A stretch of DNA of 64,000 bases from Pseudomonas sp. PDNC002 (GCF_016919445.1 NZ_CP070356.1:5707502-5771501), one strand, 5' to 3'; positions 17,061 to 26,512 are shown, numbered from the stretch's first letter. The notes: a model not told the origin generated them from the letters alone. Numbers and translations: made by a program.

Positions 17061-17441
17061 TCAGCTCACGCCGGAGCGCGGCGCGGGCGCACGCACCAGA
17101 CGCAAGCCGGCCAGCACCACGGCGAAAACCGCAAAATTGGCGTTGTACAGGGCCAGCGCCGGCAGCGTGACCGCCATCGCCAACACCGCCAGCCACCAAC
17201 CCGCCTGGCGAGGGACGAAGAACGCCAGCAGCGATAACCCCAGCGCCAGCTTGCCGAATACGCCGAAGTGGATCGCCCAGCCCAGTTGCGAGCGCAGGCC
17301 ACAGGCCCAGTTCCCGGGTTCGTCGGCGCAGATGCCGACCCAGCGGCCATCCTCCATCAGCCCGAAACGCAGGCCGTAGCTCGCCGCCACGCACAATGCC
17401 AGGGCAAGCAGCAGGAGGATCACGGGCAATCGACGAGGCAT
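17061..17441 (-). CDS. Hypothetical four-helix membrane protein
   Basis: 126 aa. Hydrophobic segments are LPVILLLLALALCVAASYGL, WAIHFGVFGKLALGLSLLAFF, GWWLAVLAMAVTLPALALY and FAVFAVVLAGLRLV. A periplasmic loop between the first two contains two Cys (GICADEPGNWACGLRS) that could form a disulfide. The start MPRRLPV was chosen because the preceding 30 codons are not hydrophobic. No family was recognised. Confidence 0.65.
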   Translation of the reverse strand: MPRRLPVILLLLALALCVAASYGLRFGLMEDGRWVGICADEPGNWACGLRSQLGWAIHFGVFGKLALGLSLLAFFVPRQAGWWLAVLAMAVTLPALALYNANFAVFAVVLAGLRLVRAPAPRSGVS

Positions 17442-17545
17442 GGCGCCACTCCGCAGTGAAATCGGCGCCCAGCATAACCAGCGCAAAGGCCGATGCAAGA
17501 GGCACCGCGCCGTGCGTACACTGCGCCCCATCGACGGAGTGCCCG

Positions 17546-18115
17546 ATGAAGCGATCCAATCTATTCCTGGTGGGGTGCCTGGCTGTCAGCTTCTGGTGGC
17601 TATGGCCGTCCGACCGTTCCCACACGCCGCCGCAACAGCAGGCCCAGACCTTGCCCAATGGCGGCTTCCGGGTGGAGCGCTATGCCATCTATCCCCTGGA
17701 AGATTTCAGTCTCGAGGCACGCGTGCTCGGCCGCGAGGACTATCGCCTGGGACGCGAGGCCGAGCTGTCGCCCACCGATCTCGCACTGGGCTGGGGGCCG
17801 ATGGCCGACCCGCGGGTACTCGCCGGCATCCGGATCACCCAGGGCAACCGCTGGTACCACTGGAACGCCAATCCGATGCCGATCCCGCGCCGGGAGATCG
17901 AGACCCACAGCGCCAACATGCACATGATCCCGGCCAACGACGGCGTTGCGCGCACGCTGGCCCAGGTCAGCGCCGGCGAGCACATCCGGCTTTCCGGCAA
18001 GCTGGTGCGTGTGGAGGGAGACGACGGCTGGCGCTGGGTCAGCTCACTCACTCGCGAGGATACCGGCGCCGGTGCCTGCGAACTGATCTGGGTGGAACGC
18101 CTGGAGCGCTACTGA
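17546..18115 (+). CDS. Hypothetical membrane-anchored protein
   Basis: 189 aa. A single N-terminal helix (MKRSNLFLVGCLAVSFWWLW) suggests an inner-membrane anchor or uncleaved signal. The rest is a soluble periplasmic domain with QANGG-like, GRE.Y-rich and WRWVSSLTREDTGAGACELIWVE features near the end. From memory similar proteins are widespread in Pseudomonas, always annotated hypothetical; no function can be given. The promoter would lie in the 104-bp gap shared with the divergent membrane-protein gene. Confidence 0.7.
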   Translation: MKRSNLFLVGCLAVSFWWLWPSDRSHTPPQQQAQTLPNGGFRVERYAIYPLEDFSLEARVLGREDYRLGREAELSPTDLALGWGPMADPRVLAGIRITQGNRWYHWNANPMPIPRREIETHSANMHMIPANDGVARTLAQVSAGEHIRLSGKLVRVEGDDGWRWVSSLTREDTGAGACELIWVERLERY

Positions 18116-18183
18116 GGGACGCGGTTGCCAGCGACGCCGGGCATTAGGCATGCTCGGCCAATCCCGCTCGAAAGGTACCGCCC

Positions 18184-18669
18184 ATGTCCCGCGTCACCCT
18201 ACGACCCGCCACTCCCGCCGATATTCCGCTGATCCTCGACCTGATAACCGAACTGGCCGACTACGAACGGCTCGCCCATGAAGTGAAGGCCGACGCCCAG
18301 CGCATGCACGCCCACCTGTTCGGCCCGCGCCCCTACGCCGAAGTGCTCATCGGCGAGGTGGACGACCAGCCCCAGGGGTTCGCGCTGTTCTTCCACAACT
18401 ACTCCACCTGGCTCAGCCAACCGGGCATCTACCTCGAGGACTTGTACGTGCGCCCCGCCGCCCGCGGCGCCGGCCTGGGCAAGGCGCTGCTGACGGAGCT
18501 CGCCCGGCTGGCCGTGGAACGCGGTTGTGGCCGCCTGGAATGGTCGGTACTGGACTGGAACGAACCCGCCATCGGTTTCTACCGCAGCCTGGGCGCGCGC
18601 CCACAAGACGAATGGAGCGTCTATCGTCTTACCGGCGAGGCACTGCGTGAGCTAGCCGACAAGGCGTGA
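18184..18669 (+). CDS. GNAT acetyltransferase, diamine-acetyltransferase-like
   Basis: 161 aa single GNAT domain. The segment FFHNYSTWLSQPGIYLEDLYVRP near residues 76-98 is typical of the spermidine/diamine (SSAT-like) branch. The acetyl-CoA loop RGAGLGKAL is near residue 101, and the catalytic Tyr region WNEPAIGFYRSLGA is near residue 130. A polyamine or thialysine-like amine is the probable acceptor, but the substrate is inferred. Confidence 0.82.
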   Translation: MSRVTLRPATPADIPLILDLITELADYERLAHEVKADAQRMHAHLFGPRPYAEVLIGEVDDQPQGFALFFHNYSTWLSQPGIYLEDLYVRPAARGAGLGKALLTELARLAVERGCGRLEWSVLDWNEPAIGFYRSLGARPQDEWSVYRLTGEALRELADKA

Positions 18670-18754
18670 AATCCGGGTCGCACTTGTGGGAAATACGCTG
18701 GTCTTAATCGCCGGTCACCCTAAAGTTGGCCTCCTCTTGAAAGGACTCCGAACC

Positions 18755-20104
18755 ATGACATTTCTTTCTCGCGTTGCCGCCGTGATGGGCTGCCTCGCAC
18801 TGGGACTCGCTGGGTCCGCGTCAGCCCGCGACGTGGACCAGGCCAGCTATGGCTACCCGCTGATCAACCCATTCGAGGCGACCATCGCCACCACGCCACC
18901 GGAGCTGCGTCCGGAACTGCCCACCGATGACGACATCCGCCAATCCGACTACGCACTGAACCTGCGCCCGGAGCGAGAGCACGAACTGCCAAGCAACTTC
19001 TGGCCAGTGAAGAAACTGCACTACCGCCTGGCCAGGCAGGATCACGCCGCGCCCCTGATTTTCATCATCGCCGGCACCGGCGCGAATTACTCCAGCACCA
19101 CCCCGGAGTACCTCAAGCGCCTGTTCTACAGCGCCGGCTACCACGTGGTGCAGATCTCCTCGCCGACCAGTTGGGACTTCATGATCGGCGCGTCGCACAT
19201 CTCCACTCCCGGCTATACCCCGGACGACGCCGATGATCTGTACCGGGTGATGCAGGCCGTCCGCGCGCAGCATCCGGAGCTGCCAGTGACCGATTACTAT
19301 CTCACCGGCTACAGCCTCGGCGCGCTGCATGCAGCCTTCGTCAGCCAACTCGACGAGACGCGCCGCAGCTTCAACTTCAAGCGCGTGCTGCTGCTCAACC
19401 CACCGGTGAACCTCTACACCTCGGTGAGCAACCTGGACAAGCTGGTGCAGACCCAGGTCAAGGGCATCAGTGACACCAACACCTTCTACCAGGTGATCCT
19501 TGCCAAGCTGACTCGCTACTTCAAGCAGAAGGGCTACGTCGATCTCAACGACGCCTTCCTCTTCGATCTCCAGCAGTCCAAGCAGCACCTTTCCAACGAA
19601 GAAATGGCGATGCTGATCGGCGCGGTGTTCCGCTTCTCCTCCGCCGACATCGCCTTCACCTCGGACCTGGTCAACCGCCGCGGCCTGATCACCCCGCCCA
19701 ATTACCCGATCACCGAAGGCACCAGCCTGACGCCCTTCTTCAAGCGCGCCATGCAGTGCGACTTCGAGTGCTACATGACCGACCAGCTGATGCCGCTGTG
19801 GCGCGCCAAGTACGACGGGGGCAGCCTGCCGCAGCTGATCCAGCAGGTCAGCCTGTATGCGCTCGAGGACTACCTGCGCGCCAGCCCGAAGATCGCCGTG
19901 ATGCACAACGCCGACGACGTCATCCTCGGTCCGGGCGACATCGGTTTCCTGCGCCGCACCTTTGGCGACCGCCTGACGCTCTACCCGCGCGGCGGCCACT
20001 GCGGCAACCTCAACTACCGCGTGAACGCCCAGGACATGCTGGGCTTCCTCAAGGGACAGGGCGCCTCGGCCAACGGCCTGGCATCCGCGCAGACAGGGAA
20101 CTGA
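18755..20104 (+). CDS. Exported alpha/beta-hydrolase-like protein coupled to mlaA
   Basis: 449 aa with a signal peptide (MTFLSRVAAVMGCLALGLAGSASA). Alpha/beta hydrolase features are an oxyanion-type IIAGTGANYSS, the nucleophile elbow GYSLGA near residue 188, an acid in MHNADDVILG near residue 385 and a His in RGGHCGN near residue 412. It is therefore a likely periplasmic serine hydrolase of unknown substrate, although homologues are often mislabelled as serine/threonine kinase. It ends 4 bp before mlaA, so the two are surely one operon, suggesting a lipid-related role at the outer membrane. The start at 18755 has an AAAGGA site. Confidence 0.75.
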   Translation: MTFLSRVAAVMGCLALGLAGSASARDVDQASYGYPLINPFEATIATTPPELRPELPTDDDIRQSDYALNLRPEREHELPSNFWPVKKLHYRLARQDHAAPLIFIIAGTGANYSSTTPEYLKRLFYSAGYHVVQISSPTSWDFMIGASHISTPGYTPDDADDLYRVMQAVRAQHPELPVTDYYLTGYSLGALHAAFVSQLDETRRSFNFKRVLLLNPPVNLYTSVSNLDKLVQTQVKGISDTNTFYQVILAKLTRYFKQKGYVDLNDAFLFDLQQSKQHLSNEEMAMLIGAVFRFSSADIAFTSDLVNRRGLITPPNYPITEGTSLTPFFKRAMQCDFECYMTDQLMPLWRAKYDGGSLPQLIQQVSLYALEDYLRASPKIAVMHNADDVILGPGDIGFLRRTFGDRLTLYPRGGHCGNLNYRVNAQDMLGFLKGQGASANGLASAQTGN

Positions 20105-20108
20105 CTCC

Positions 20109-20921
20109 ATGCCATTACGCCATTCCTGGACTCTCGCCCTGCTGCTGGCCTGCGGTTTCGCCCAGGCCGAATCGCCGCAACCGGTACAGACGCCCACCAC
20201 CACCAAATTCGACATGGCGCCCGACGAGGACGGCTTCAAGCACCCGCTGGATGCGCTGAAGTTCAATCCCGGCTTCGACCAGCGGGAGTTCGAGCGCGCC
20301 ACCTTCGACGCCCTCAACGTCTACGACCCCTGGGAGTCGTGGAACCGTCGGGTCTACCACTTCAACTACCGCTTCGACGAATGGGTATTCCTGCCCGTGG
20401 TACACGGCTACGAATACGTCACCCCACGCTTCGTGCGCACCGGCGTGAGCAACTTCTTCAGTAACCTGAGCGAAGTGCCGACCCTGCTCAACAGCGTGGC
20501 CCAGCTCAAGGCCGATCGCGCGGCGAACAGCACCGCGCGGCTACTGTTCAATACCATCTTCGGCATCGCCGGCCTCTGGGACCCGGCTACCGCCATGGGC
20601 CTGCCGAAGCTCAGCGAGGACTTCGGCCAGACCCTGGGTTATTGGGGCGTCCCGGAAGGGCCGTACCTGATGCTGCCGATCCTGGGCCCTTCCAACGTGC
20701 GCGACACTGGCGGGCTGGTAACCGACTTCATGGCGAGCCGCGAAGTGAACTACCTGAACTACTCCGACATCAGCAGCGACTATTGGGAGCTGCCGGTGCT
20801 CGAAATCATCGACAAGCGCTACAGCAACGGCTTCCGCTACGGGCAGATGAACACGCCCTTCGAGTACGAGAAGCTGCGCTACTTCTATACCGAAGCGCGG
20901 CGCCTGCAGATCCAGGAGTAA
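20109..20921 (+). CDS. mlaA: MlaA (VacJ) outer-membrane lipoprotein
   Basis: 270 aa. A lipobox ALLLAC near residue 17 marks a lipoprotein. The core matches MlaA: YDPWESWNRRVYHFNYRFDEW, FVRTGVSNFFSNLSEVPTLLNS, NTIFGIAGLWDPA, FGQTLGYWGV and YLMLPILGPS. MlaA sits in the inner leaflet of the outer membrane with porins and removes mislocalised phospholipid, passing it to MlaC. The mlaFEDCB genes are not in this window. It is encoded 4 bp after the exported hydrolase and followed by a terminator. Confidence 0.95.
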   Translation: MPLRHSWTLALLLACGFAQAESPQPVQTPTTTKFDMAPDEDGFKHPLDALKFNPGFDQREFERATFDALNVYDPWESWNRRVYHFNYRFDEWVFLPVVHGYEYVTPRFVRTGVSNFFSNLSEVPTLLNSVAQLKADRAANSTARLLFNTIFGIAGLWDPATAMGLPKLSEDFGQTLGYWGVPEGPYLMLPILGPSNVRDTGGLVTDFMASREVNYLNYSDISSDYWELPVLEIIDKRYSNGFRYGQMNTPFEYEKLRYFYTEARRLQIQE

Positions 20922-20926
20922 CACCG

Positions 20927-20955
20927 AACCGTCGCCTTCGGGCGGCGGTTTTCTT
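20927..20955 (+). terminator. Intrinsic terminator after mlaA
   Basis: AACCGTCGCC, loop TTCG, GGCGGCGGTT, then TTCTT, 5 bp after the mlaA stop. Confidence 0.85.
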
Positions 20956-21061
20956 CACACAAATACATCTAATAAATAGATAGTTAAGCTGAAAAACTCG
21001 CAACCATTGATCCATGAATTGGGACTAGGATGATCGTCATTCACAGATCAAGGAGGTTCCC

Positions 21062-21922
21062 ATGACCCGTTTGCGTACCGTGATCGACCAGCACATCGGC
21101 CACCCCGCCTCCGACGGCGCCGGTGTGCGCCTGACCCGCGTGATCGGCGGTCCCGGCATCGAGCGTTTCGATCCGTTCCTGATGCTCGACCAGTTCGACA
21201 CGCAGAATCCCGACGACTACATCGCCGGCTTCCCGGCCCACCCGCACCGCGGCTTCGAGACCGTCACCTACATGCTCGAAGGGCGCATGCGCCACGAGGA
21301 CCACCTGGGCAATCGCGGCCTGCTCAAACCCGGCGGCGTGCAGTGGATGACGGCGGCCCACGGCATCATCCACAGCGAGATGCCCGAGCAGGAAGAAGGC
21401 GCCATGCGCGGCTTCCAGCTCTGGCTGAACCTGCCGGCGAAGGACAAGCTGTCCCCGGCGGGCTACCGCGATATCGAGCCCGAGGACGTGCCGCGGGTGA
21501 CCACTGAACAGGGCGTTGGCGTGACCGTGATCGCCGGCCGCTTCGACGACGGCGTGACCGCTGCCGATGGCGCCGTGCAGCGACCGGGCACCGAACCGCA
21601 CTACTACGATCTGGTCCTGCCGGCGGGTGCGACGGTAACCCCGCAACTACCGGCCAGCCATCGAGTGATGCTGTACGTCTACGAGGGTGCACTGCAGGTG
21701 CCGGGCGAACGTGGTGACGAGACCGTCGCGACCAATCGCCTGGTGCGTCTGGGCCAGGGCGACGAGGTCCGCCTGTCCAGCGACCAGGGCGCGCGCGTCC
21801 TGCTGCTGGCCGGCAAGCCGCTCAATGAGCCCATCGTGCAATACGGGCCGTTCGTGATGAACAGCCGCGAGGAGATCGAGCAGGCGCTGCGTGATTATCG
21901 CGATGGTGTGTTCGCGGTCTGA
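21062..21922 (+). CDS. Pirin-family protein
   Basis: 286 aa bicupin. Metal ligands sit in FPAHPHRGFETVTYMLEG (two His), GVQWMTAAHGIIHSE (His) and the following Glu, as in pirins such as YhhW. Family members include quercetin dioxygenases and regulators; the substrate here is unknown. A strong AAGGAGG site precedes the ATG. It is monocistronic with its own terminator. The AT-rich 106-bp leader region probably holds the promoter, but no single hexamer pair stands out. Confidence 0.92.
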   Translation: MTRLRTVIDQHIGHPASDGAGVRLTRVIGGPGIERFDPFLMLDQFDTQNPDDYIAGFPAHPHRGFETVTYMLEGRMRHEDHLGNRGLLKPGGVQWMTAAHGIIHSEMPEQEEGAMRGFQLWLNLPAKDKLSPAGYRDIEPEDVPRVTTEQGVGVTVIAGRFDDGVTAADGAVQRPGTEPHYYDLVLPAGATVTPQLPASHRVMLYVYEGALQVPGERGDETVATNRLVRLGQGDEVRLSSDQGARVLLLAGKPLNEPIVQYGPFVMNSREEIEQALRDYRDGVFAV

Positions 21923-21933
21923 TAGCCCGCGGC

Positions 21934-21965
21934 AGAAATTGCTCCTTCTCTGAGGAGCAATTTCT
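21934..21965 (+). terminator. Intrinsic terminator after pirin gene
   Basis: AGAAATTGCTCC, 8-base loop, GGAGCAATTTCT: a 12-bp stem 12 bases after the stop. The T-run is short and part of the stem. Confidence 0.75.
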
Positions 21966-21989
21966 GGCCTCTTCCGCAAATATTGCCCC

Positions 21990-22062
21990 GTAGGAGCGGA
22001 CCTTGTCCGCGATGCCCGACAGGCCGGACTGCAGCCGGATCGCGGACAAGGTCCGCTCCTAC
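21990..22062. repeat. Solitary REPIN
   Basis: GTAGGAGCGGACCTTGTCC..., 27-base centre, ...GGACAAGGTCCGCTCCTAC: two inverted copies of the same REP used in the array at 5403-5987, about 73 bp. Here both arms carry the C-G hairpin pair. It lies between the convergent pirin and patatin genes. Confidence 0.92.
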
Positions 22063-22078
22063 ATGTGAGGCACCAGTC

Positions 22079-23263
22079 CTACAGCGACCAGTCCCCCATC
22101 CCCAGGAAGCGCGCGATCTCCGCGCGCTTTTCCATGGCGTCGCGATACCCCAGCTCGATCAGCGCATTGCAGTAGCCCGGTTCGAACAGCAGGTAACTCA
22201 ACACACCCGCCCCACTCGCCTTGGTTGCCCCCGGACCGCGCAGGAACAGGCGCAGCGCGCGCGGCAGCTCGTGTCGGTACTGCGCGGCGATCTCGTCCAG
22301 CGGTTTGCTCGGCGAAATCAACAGCACGTCCACCGGCTGCAGGCCCATCGTGCCGCGCCGTGCCTCTTCCGGCACCAGGGAACTGAAGAAATTGATGCGA
22401 TGCAGCAGCTCGATATCGCCTTCCAGGCTGTCAATGAAGGTGCTGTTCAGCAGATGGATACCCACCTGCGCCAGGCTCGGCGGCTGGCCGGTGCGGTAGT
22501 TGGTGACGGATTCGTTGGCGCTGCCGACGGTCGGGTTGCCGCTGACGCCGATCACCAGCACACGGTTGGCGCCCAGGTGCAGCGCCGGGCTGATCGGCGC
22601 CTGCTGGCGCACCGCACCATCACCGAAGTATTCGCGAAGAATCTTGATCGGCTGGAACAGCAGCGGAATCGCCGAGCTGGCCAGCAGGTGCTCGATCTGC
22701 AATCGCGTCGGCACGCCGATGCGCCGATGGCGCAGCCAGGGGTCGATGGTGGCGCGGCCCTGGTAGAAGGTCACCGCCTGTCCGGACTCATAGCCGAACG
22801 CGGTCACCGCCACCGCGCGCAGGTTGCGGCGGCGCACGGCGGCGGCGATGCCGGAGAAGTCCAGTTCCCGTTCCAGCAGATAGCGCAGCGGCGTGCTGTC
22901 CAGCAACGCCACCGGCTCGCGCCGGCCCAGGCCAAGCAGGCTGTGCCCCAGGAACTTGAAGGCCTGGCTGATCACGCCCTGCCAGTCGGAACGGTACACC
23001 TGCCCGGTACGAAACCCCCTCCAGACCTGCGTAAGACGCTCCACGGCGCCGGTGAACGACAGCGCTCCGCACGCCAGGCCGACGGCGTTGATCGCACCGG
23101 CGGACGTGCCGACGATCACAGGAAAGGGATTCTCGGCCCCCTCGGGCAGCAACTCGGCAATGGCTGACAGCACCCCGACCTGGTAAGCCGCACGCGCACC
23201 ACCGCCGGAAAGGATGAGGCCGGTGACGGCCGGGGGAGTCGATGGAGTGGCGGGGTCGGTCAC
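22079..23263 (-). CDS. Patatin-like phospholipase
   Basis: 394 aa. The patatin motifs are complete: oxyanion loop LSGGGARAAYQVG near residue 20, serine elbow GTSAG near residue 52 and the dyad aspartate in DGAVR near residue 215. There is no signal peptide, so it is cytoplasmic or membrane-peripheral, unlike ExoU-type effectors, and no secretion genes are near. The C-terminal 80 residues form the region typical of DUF3336-less proteobacterial patatins. Likely a phospholipid acyl hydrolase in lipid turnover; the substrate is not known. Confidence 0.9.
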   Translation of the reverse strand: MTDPATPSTPPAVTGLILSGGGARAAYQVGVLSAIAELLPEGAENPFPVIVGTSAGAINAVGLACGALSFTGAVERLTQVWRGFRTGQVYRSDWQGVISQAFKFLGHSLLGLGRREPVALLDSTPLRYLLERELDFSGIAAAVRRRNLRAVAVTAFGYESGQAVTFYQGRATIDPWLRHRRIGVPTRLQIEHLLASSAIPLLFQPIKILREYFGDGAVRQQAPISPALHLGANRVLVIGVSGNPTVGSANESVTNYRTGQPPSLAQVGIHLLNSTFIDSLEGDIELLHRINFFSSLVPEEARRGTMGLQPVDVLLISPSKPLDEIAAQYRHELPRALRLFLRGPGATKASGAGVLSYLLFEPGYCNALIELGYRDAMEKRAEIARFLGMGDWSL

Positions 23264-23308
23264 AGCTGAAGTCCTTGTCGCGTCGTTACCAGCGTAGTCC
23301 GCCTTGCT

Positions 23309-24241
23309 CTACTTCTTCTTGTCGTAGAGCTTGGGCTCGCCCTCGGGACGGCTCTTGAAGCGCCGATGCGCCCAGAGGTACTGCTCGGGCTGGCGGCGAA
23401 TCTCGCTCTCCACCCACTGATTGATGCGGAGGCAGTCGGCCTCTTCACTCTCGCCAGGGAAATCTTCCAGCGGCGGGTGGATGGTCAGGCGATAGCCGGC
23501 GCCACCCGGCAGGCGCGACTGAGTGAACGGCAGCACCAGCGCGCGGCCCAGGCGGGCGAACTTGGTGGTGGCGGTGACGGTGGCGGCCTGGATGCCGAAC
23601 AGCGGCACGAACAGGCTCTGCTTGGCGCCGTAGTCCTGGTCCGGCGCGTACCAGATGGCGCGGCCGGCGCGCAGCACCTTGAGCATGGCGCGCACGTCCT
23701 CGCGCTCGATGGCGGTGGCGTCGGCGTTGTGCCGCTCGCGGCCGGTGCGCTGGACGAAGTCGAACACCGGGTTGTCGTGCTCGCGGTACATGCCGTCGAT
23801 GGTCTGCACCTGGCCGAGCAGCGCCGCGCCGATCTCCAGGGTGGTGAAGTGCATCGCCATGAGGATCACGCCCTTGCCGTCAGCCTCGGCCTGCTTCAGA
23901 TGCTCGATGCCTTCGATATGGGCAAGCTTGGCCAGGCGGGCCTTCGGCCACCACCAGCTCATGGCCATCTCGAAGAAGGCGATGCCGGTGGAAGCGAAGT
24001 TTTCCTTGAGCAGGCGCTTGCGCTCGGCAGCGGACAGCTCCGGGAAGCACAGCTCCAGGTTGCGCGCCGCGATAGCGCGGCGGCTGCCGACCACGCGGTA
24101 CATCAGCGCGCCGAGCGCGCGTCCCAGCGCCAGCAGCGCCGGGTACGGCAACTGCACCACCAGCCAGAGCACGCCTAGGCCGAGCCAGAGCGGCCAGTGG
24201 CGGGGGTGGAGGAACTCACGGCGAAAGGTGGGGCGGTCCAT
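23309..24241 (-). CDS. LpxL/HtrB-type lipid A acyltransferase
   Basis: 310 aa inner-membrane protein with an N-terminal helix (WPLWLGLGVLWLVVQLPYPALLALG) and the acyltransferase motif H-X4-E in MHFTTLEIG near residue 130. YAPDQDYG and FVPLFGIQAATV are typical of the LpxL/LpxM family. It transfers a secondary acyl chain from acyl-ACP to Kdo-lipid A or its precursor. In PAO1 an htrB homologue lies, as I recall, just upstream of minC, as here. It is divergent from minC with a 144-bp gap. Confidence 0.9.
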   Translation of the reverse strand: MDRPTFRREFLHPRHWPLWLGLGVLWLVVQLPYPALLALGRALGALMYRVVGSRRAIAARNLELCFPELSAAERKRLLKENFASTGIAFFEMAMSWWWPKARLAKLAHIEGIEHLKQAEADGKGVILMAMHFTTLEIGAALLGQVQTIDGMYREHDNPVFDFVQRTGRERHNADATAIEREDVRAMLKVLRAGRAIWYAPDQDYGAKQSLFVPLFGIQAATVTATTKFARLGRALVLPFTQSRLPGGAGYRLTIHPPLEDFPGESEEADCLRINQWVESEIRRQPEQYLWAHRRFKSRPEGEPKLYDKKK

Positions 24242-24385
24242 GGAACTTTCCGGCAAGGGCAAAGCCCGACATTCTACCTTGCCAGCGCACGCCGCGCCCG
24301 CCTTCAAGCCCTGGCCGTCCGCCACGCTTGCGGCTGCCGGGGCGGTCCGTTATAAGTCCACACCATTTAGTGATGCAGCCTGACC

Positions 24386-25309
24386 ATGAGCCAAGCCGAC
24401 CTTCTCGACCACGATCCCGTATTCCAGCTCAAGGGCAGCATGCTGGCCGTCACTGTCCTGGAACTGGCCCACAACGACCTGCCGCGCCTCGACCGGCAGC
24501 TCGCCGACAAGGTCGCCCAGGCGCCCAACTTCTTCCGTGATACCCCGCTGGTACTGGCGCTGGACAAGCTGCCCGACGGCGAGGGCCAGCTCGACCTGCA
24601 AGGCGTGCTGGACATCTGCCGCCGCCACGGCCTGCGTACCCTGGCCATTCGCGCCAGTCGCGAGGAAGACATCCGCCTGGCCACCATGTTCGACATCCCC
24701 GTATTGCCGCCTTCGGGCTCGTCCCGCGAGCGCGTGGTCGAACCCAAGGACGCCGTCCCGCAGGTGACCGGCGCCACGCCGGTACGCCGTCCGCGCGGAG
24801 AGAAGCTCTCGGAGAAAGTCGTTGAGCAGGCGGCCGACAGCGCGCAAGCCGAGAAGCCCGCGGAAGTCGTTAAAGAAGAGAAGCCGGCCGAGACCGCCGT
24901 GGAAAAATCTGTAGAAGCAGAAGAATCCGCCAAGGAAACGGCGCCGGAAAAACCCGCCGAGCCGCCGGCACCGGTTGTCCGACCGACCAAGCTGGTGACC
25001 ACTCCCGTGCGCGGCGGCGTGCAGATCTACGCCGCCGGCGGCGACCTGATCGTCCTCGCCCCAGTCAGCCCCGGTGCGGAACTTCTCGCCGACGGAAATA
25101 TCCATGTGTACGGCCCGATGCGCGGACGCGCCCTGGCCGGCGTCAAGGGCGACACCAGCGCCCGCATTTTCTGCCAGCAGCTGGCCGCGGAACTCGTGTC
25201 CATCGCCGGTAATTACAAGGTCGCCGAAGACCTTCGACGCAGTCCGCAATGGGGGCAGGCGGTGCACGTCAGCCTGTCGGGTGACGTGTTGAACATCACC
25301 CGCCTTTAA
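24386..25309 (+). CDS. minC: Septum site-determining protein MinC
   Basis: 307 aa. The N-terminal MinC domain (about 1-105) is followed by an unusually long linker rich in Glu, Lys, Ala and Pro (about 125-205). The C-terminal beta-helical domain has [46 protein letters not shown], the conserved FtsZ- and MinD-interacting face. MinC blocks FtsZ polymerisation away from midcell. It is first of the minCDE operon. The charged linker explains the extra length over the 231-aa E. coli protein. Confidence 0.97.
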   Translation: MSQADLLDHDPVFQLKGSMLAVTVLELAHNDLPRLDRQLADKVAQAPNFFRDTPLVLALDKLPDGEGQLDLQGVLDICRRHGLRTLAIRASREEDIRLATMFDIPVLPPSGSSRERVVEPKDAVPQVTGATPVRRPRGEKLSEKVVEQAADSAQAEKPAEVVKEEKPAETAVEKSVEAEESAKETAPEKPAEPPAPVVRPTKLVTTPVRGGVQIYAAGGDLIVLAPVSPGAELLADGNIHVYGPMRGRALAGVKGDTSARIFCQQLAAELVSIAGNYKVAEDLRRSPQWGQAVHVSLSGDVLNITRL

Positions 25310-25370
25310 CGGATACTGCCGCGACTTTCAGGGACCAGAATTCTTCGTTTTTTCTTTGGGGTGAATCACC

Positions 25371-26186
25371 TTGGCCAAGATCCTCGTAGTCACTTCCGGT
25401 AAGGGTGGCGTCGGTAAAACCACCACCAGCGCAGCCATCGGCACCGGCCTGGCCCTGCGCGGCCACAAGACCGTCATCGTCGACTTCGACGTAGGCCTGC
25501 GTAACCTCGACCTGATCATGGGCTGCGAACGCCGCGTGGTGTACGACTTCGTCAACGTCATCAACGGCGAAGCGACCCTCACCCAGGCCCTGATCAAGGA
25601 CAAGCGCCTCGAAAACCTGTTCGTACTGGCCGCCAGCCAGACCCGCGACAAGGACGCCCTCACCCAGGAAGGCGTCGGCAAGGTCATCGAAGAACTGAAG
25701 AAGACCTTCGACTACGTGATCTGCGACTCCCCGGCCGGCATCGAGAAAGGTGCCCACCTGGCCATGTACTACGCCGACGAGGCGATCGTCGTGACCAACC
25801 CGGAAGTTTCCTCGGTCCGCGACTCCGACCGTATGCTCGGCCTGCTGGCCAGCAAGTCCGCCCGCGCCGAGAAAGGCGAGGACCCGATCAAGGAACACCT
25901 GCTGCTGACCCGCTACAACCCCGAGCGCGTCACCAAGGGCGAAATGCTCGGCGTCGAGGACGTCGAGGAAATCCTGGCCATCCGTCTGCTCGGCGTGATT
26001 CCGGAATCCCAGGCCGTGCTGAAGGCATCCAACCAGGGCGTACCGGTCATCCTCGACGAAGAGAGCGATGCCGGCCAGGCGTACAGCGACGCCGTCGAAC
26101 GTCTGATGGGCAAGGAAATGCCCCATCGATTCCTCGACGTGCAGAAGAAAGGATTCCTGCAACGACTGTTCGGAGGACGTGAATGA
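25371..26186 (+). CDS. minD: Septum site-determining ATPase MinD (TTG start)
   Basis: 271 aa. Deviant Walker [10 protein letters not shown] at residues 11-19, [12 protein letters not shown] and CDSPAGIE are canonical for MinD. The C-terminal membrane-targeting amphipathic helix is present ([13 protein letters not shown]). The start codon is TTG: no ATG lies in frame before the conserved Walker A, and GGGGTGA sits at the right distance upstream. It recruits MinC to the membrane and oscillates with MinE. It overlaps minE by 4 bp. Confidence 0.97.
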   Translation: MAKILVVTSGKGGVGKTTTSAAIGTGLALRGHKTVIVDFDVGLRNLDLIMGCERRVVYDFVNVINGEATLTQALIKDKRLENLFVLAASQTRDKDALTQEGVGKVIEELKKTFDYVICDSPAGIEKGAHLAMYYADEAIVVTNPEVSSVRDSDRMLGLLASKSARAEKGEDPIKEHLLLTRYNPERVTKGEMLGVEDVEEILAIRLLGVIPESQAVLKASNQGVPVILDEESDAGQAYSDAVERLMGKEMPHRFLDVQKKGFLQRLFGGRE

Positions 26187-26437
26187 GCCTTTTAGATTTC
26201 TTCCGCAGCCGGAAGGCGCAAAACAGCGCATCCATCGCGAAAGAAAGACTCCAGATCATCGTCGCCCACGAGCGCGGCAACCGTTCGCAACCGGACTACC
26301 TCCCGCAGTTGCAGAAAGACCTGCTGGAAGTGATCCGCAAATACGTGCCCATCGACCAGGAACAAGTCCAGGTCGAGCTGGCCAACCAGGGCAGCTGTTC
26401 GATCCTGGAACTCAACATCACCCTGCCGGAGCGTTGA
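26183..26437 (+). CDS. minE: Cell division topological specificity factor MinE
   Basis: 84 aa. The N-terminal amphipathic segment [11 protein letters not shown], the MinD-binding stretch [15 protein letters not shown] and the C-terminal dimerisation domain are all recognisable. MinE stimulates MinD ATPase and drives pole-to-pole oscillation. It overlaps minD by 4 bp (ATGA) and is followed by a terminator at 26455. Confidence 0.97.
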   Translation: MSLLDFFRSRKAQNSASIAKERLQIIVAHERGNRSQPDYLPQLQKDLLEVIRKYVPIDQEQVQVELANQGSCSILELNITLPER

Positions 26438-26454
26438 TCCGGCTGGAGTGAACC

Positions 26455-26486
26455 TGCGGCGGCTTCGGCCGCCGCAGTCGTTTTCG
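26455..26486 (+). terminator. Intrinsic terminator after minE
   Basis: TGCGGCGGC, loop TTCG, GCCGCCGCA, followed by AGTCGTTTTCG, 18 bp after the minE stop. The T-run is interrupted, so some read-through into the pseudouridine synthase gene is possible. Confidence 0.75.
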
Positions 26487-26512
26487 TCATTCTTATTCGC
26501 CCAAGAGCTTCC

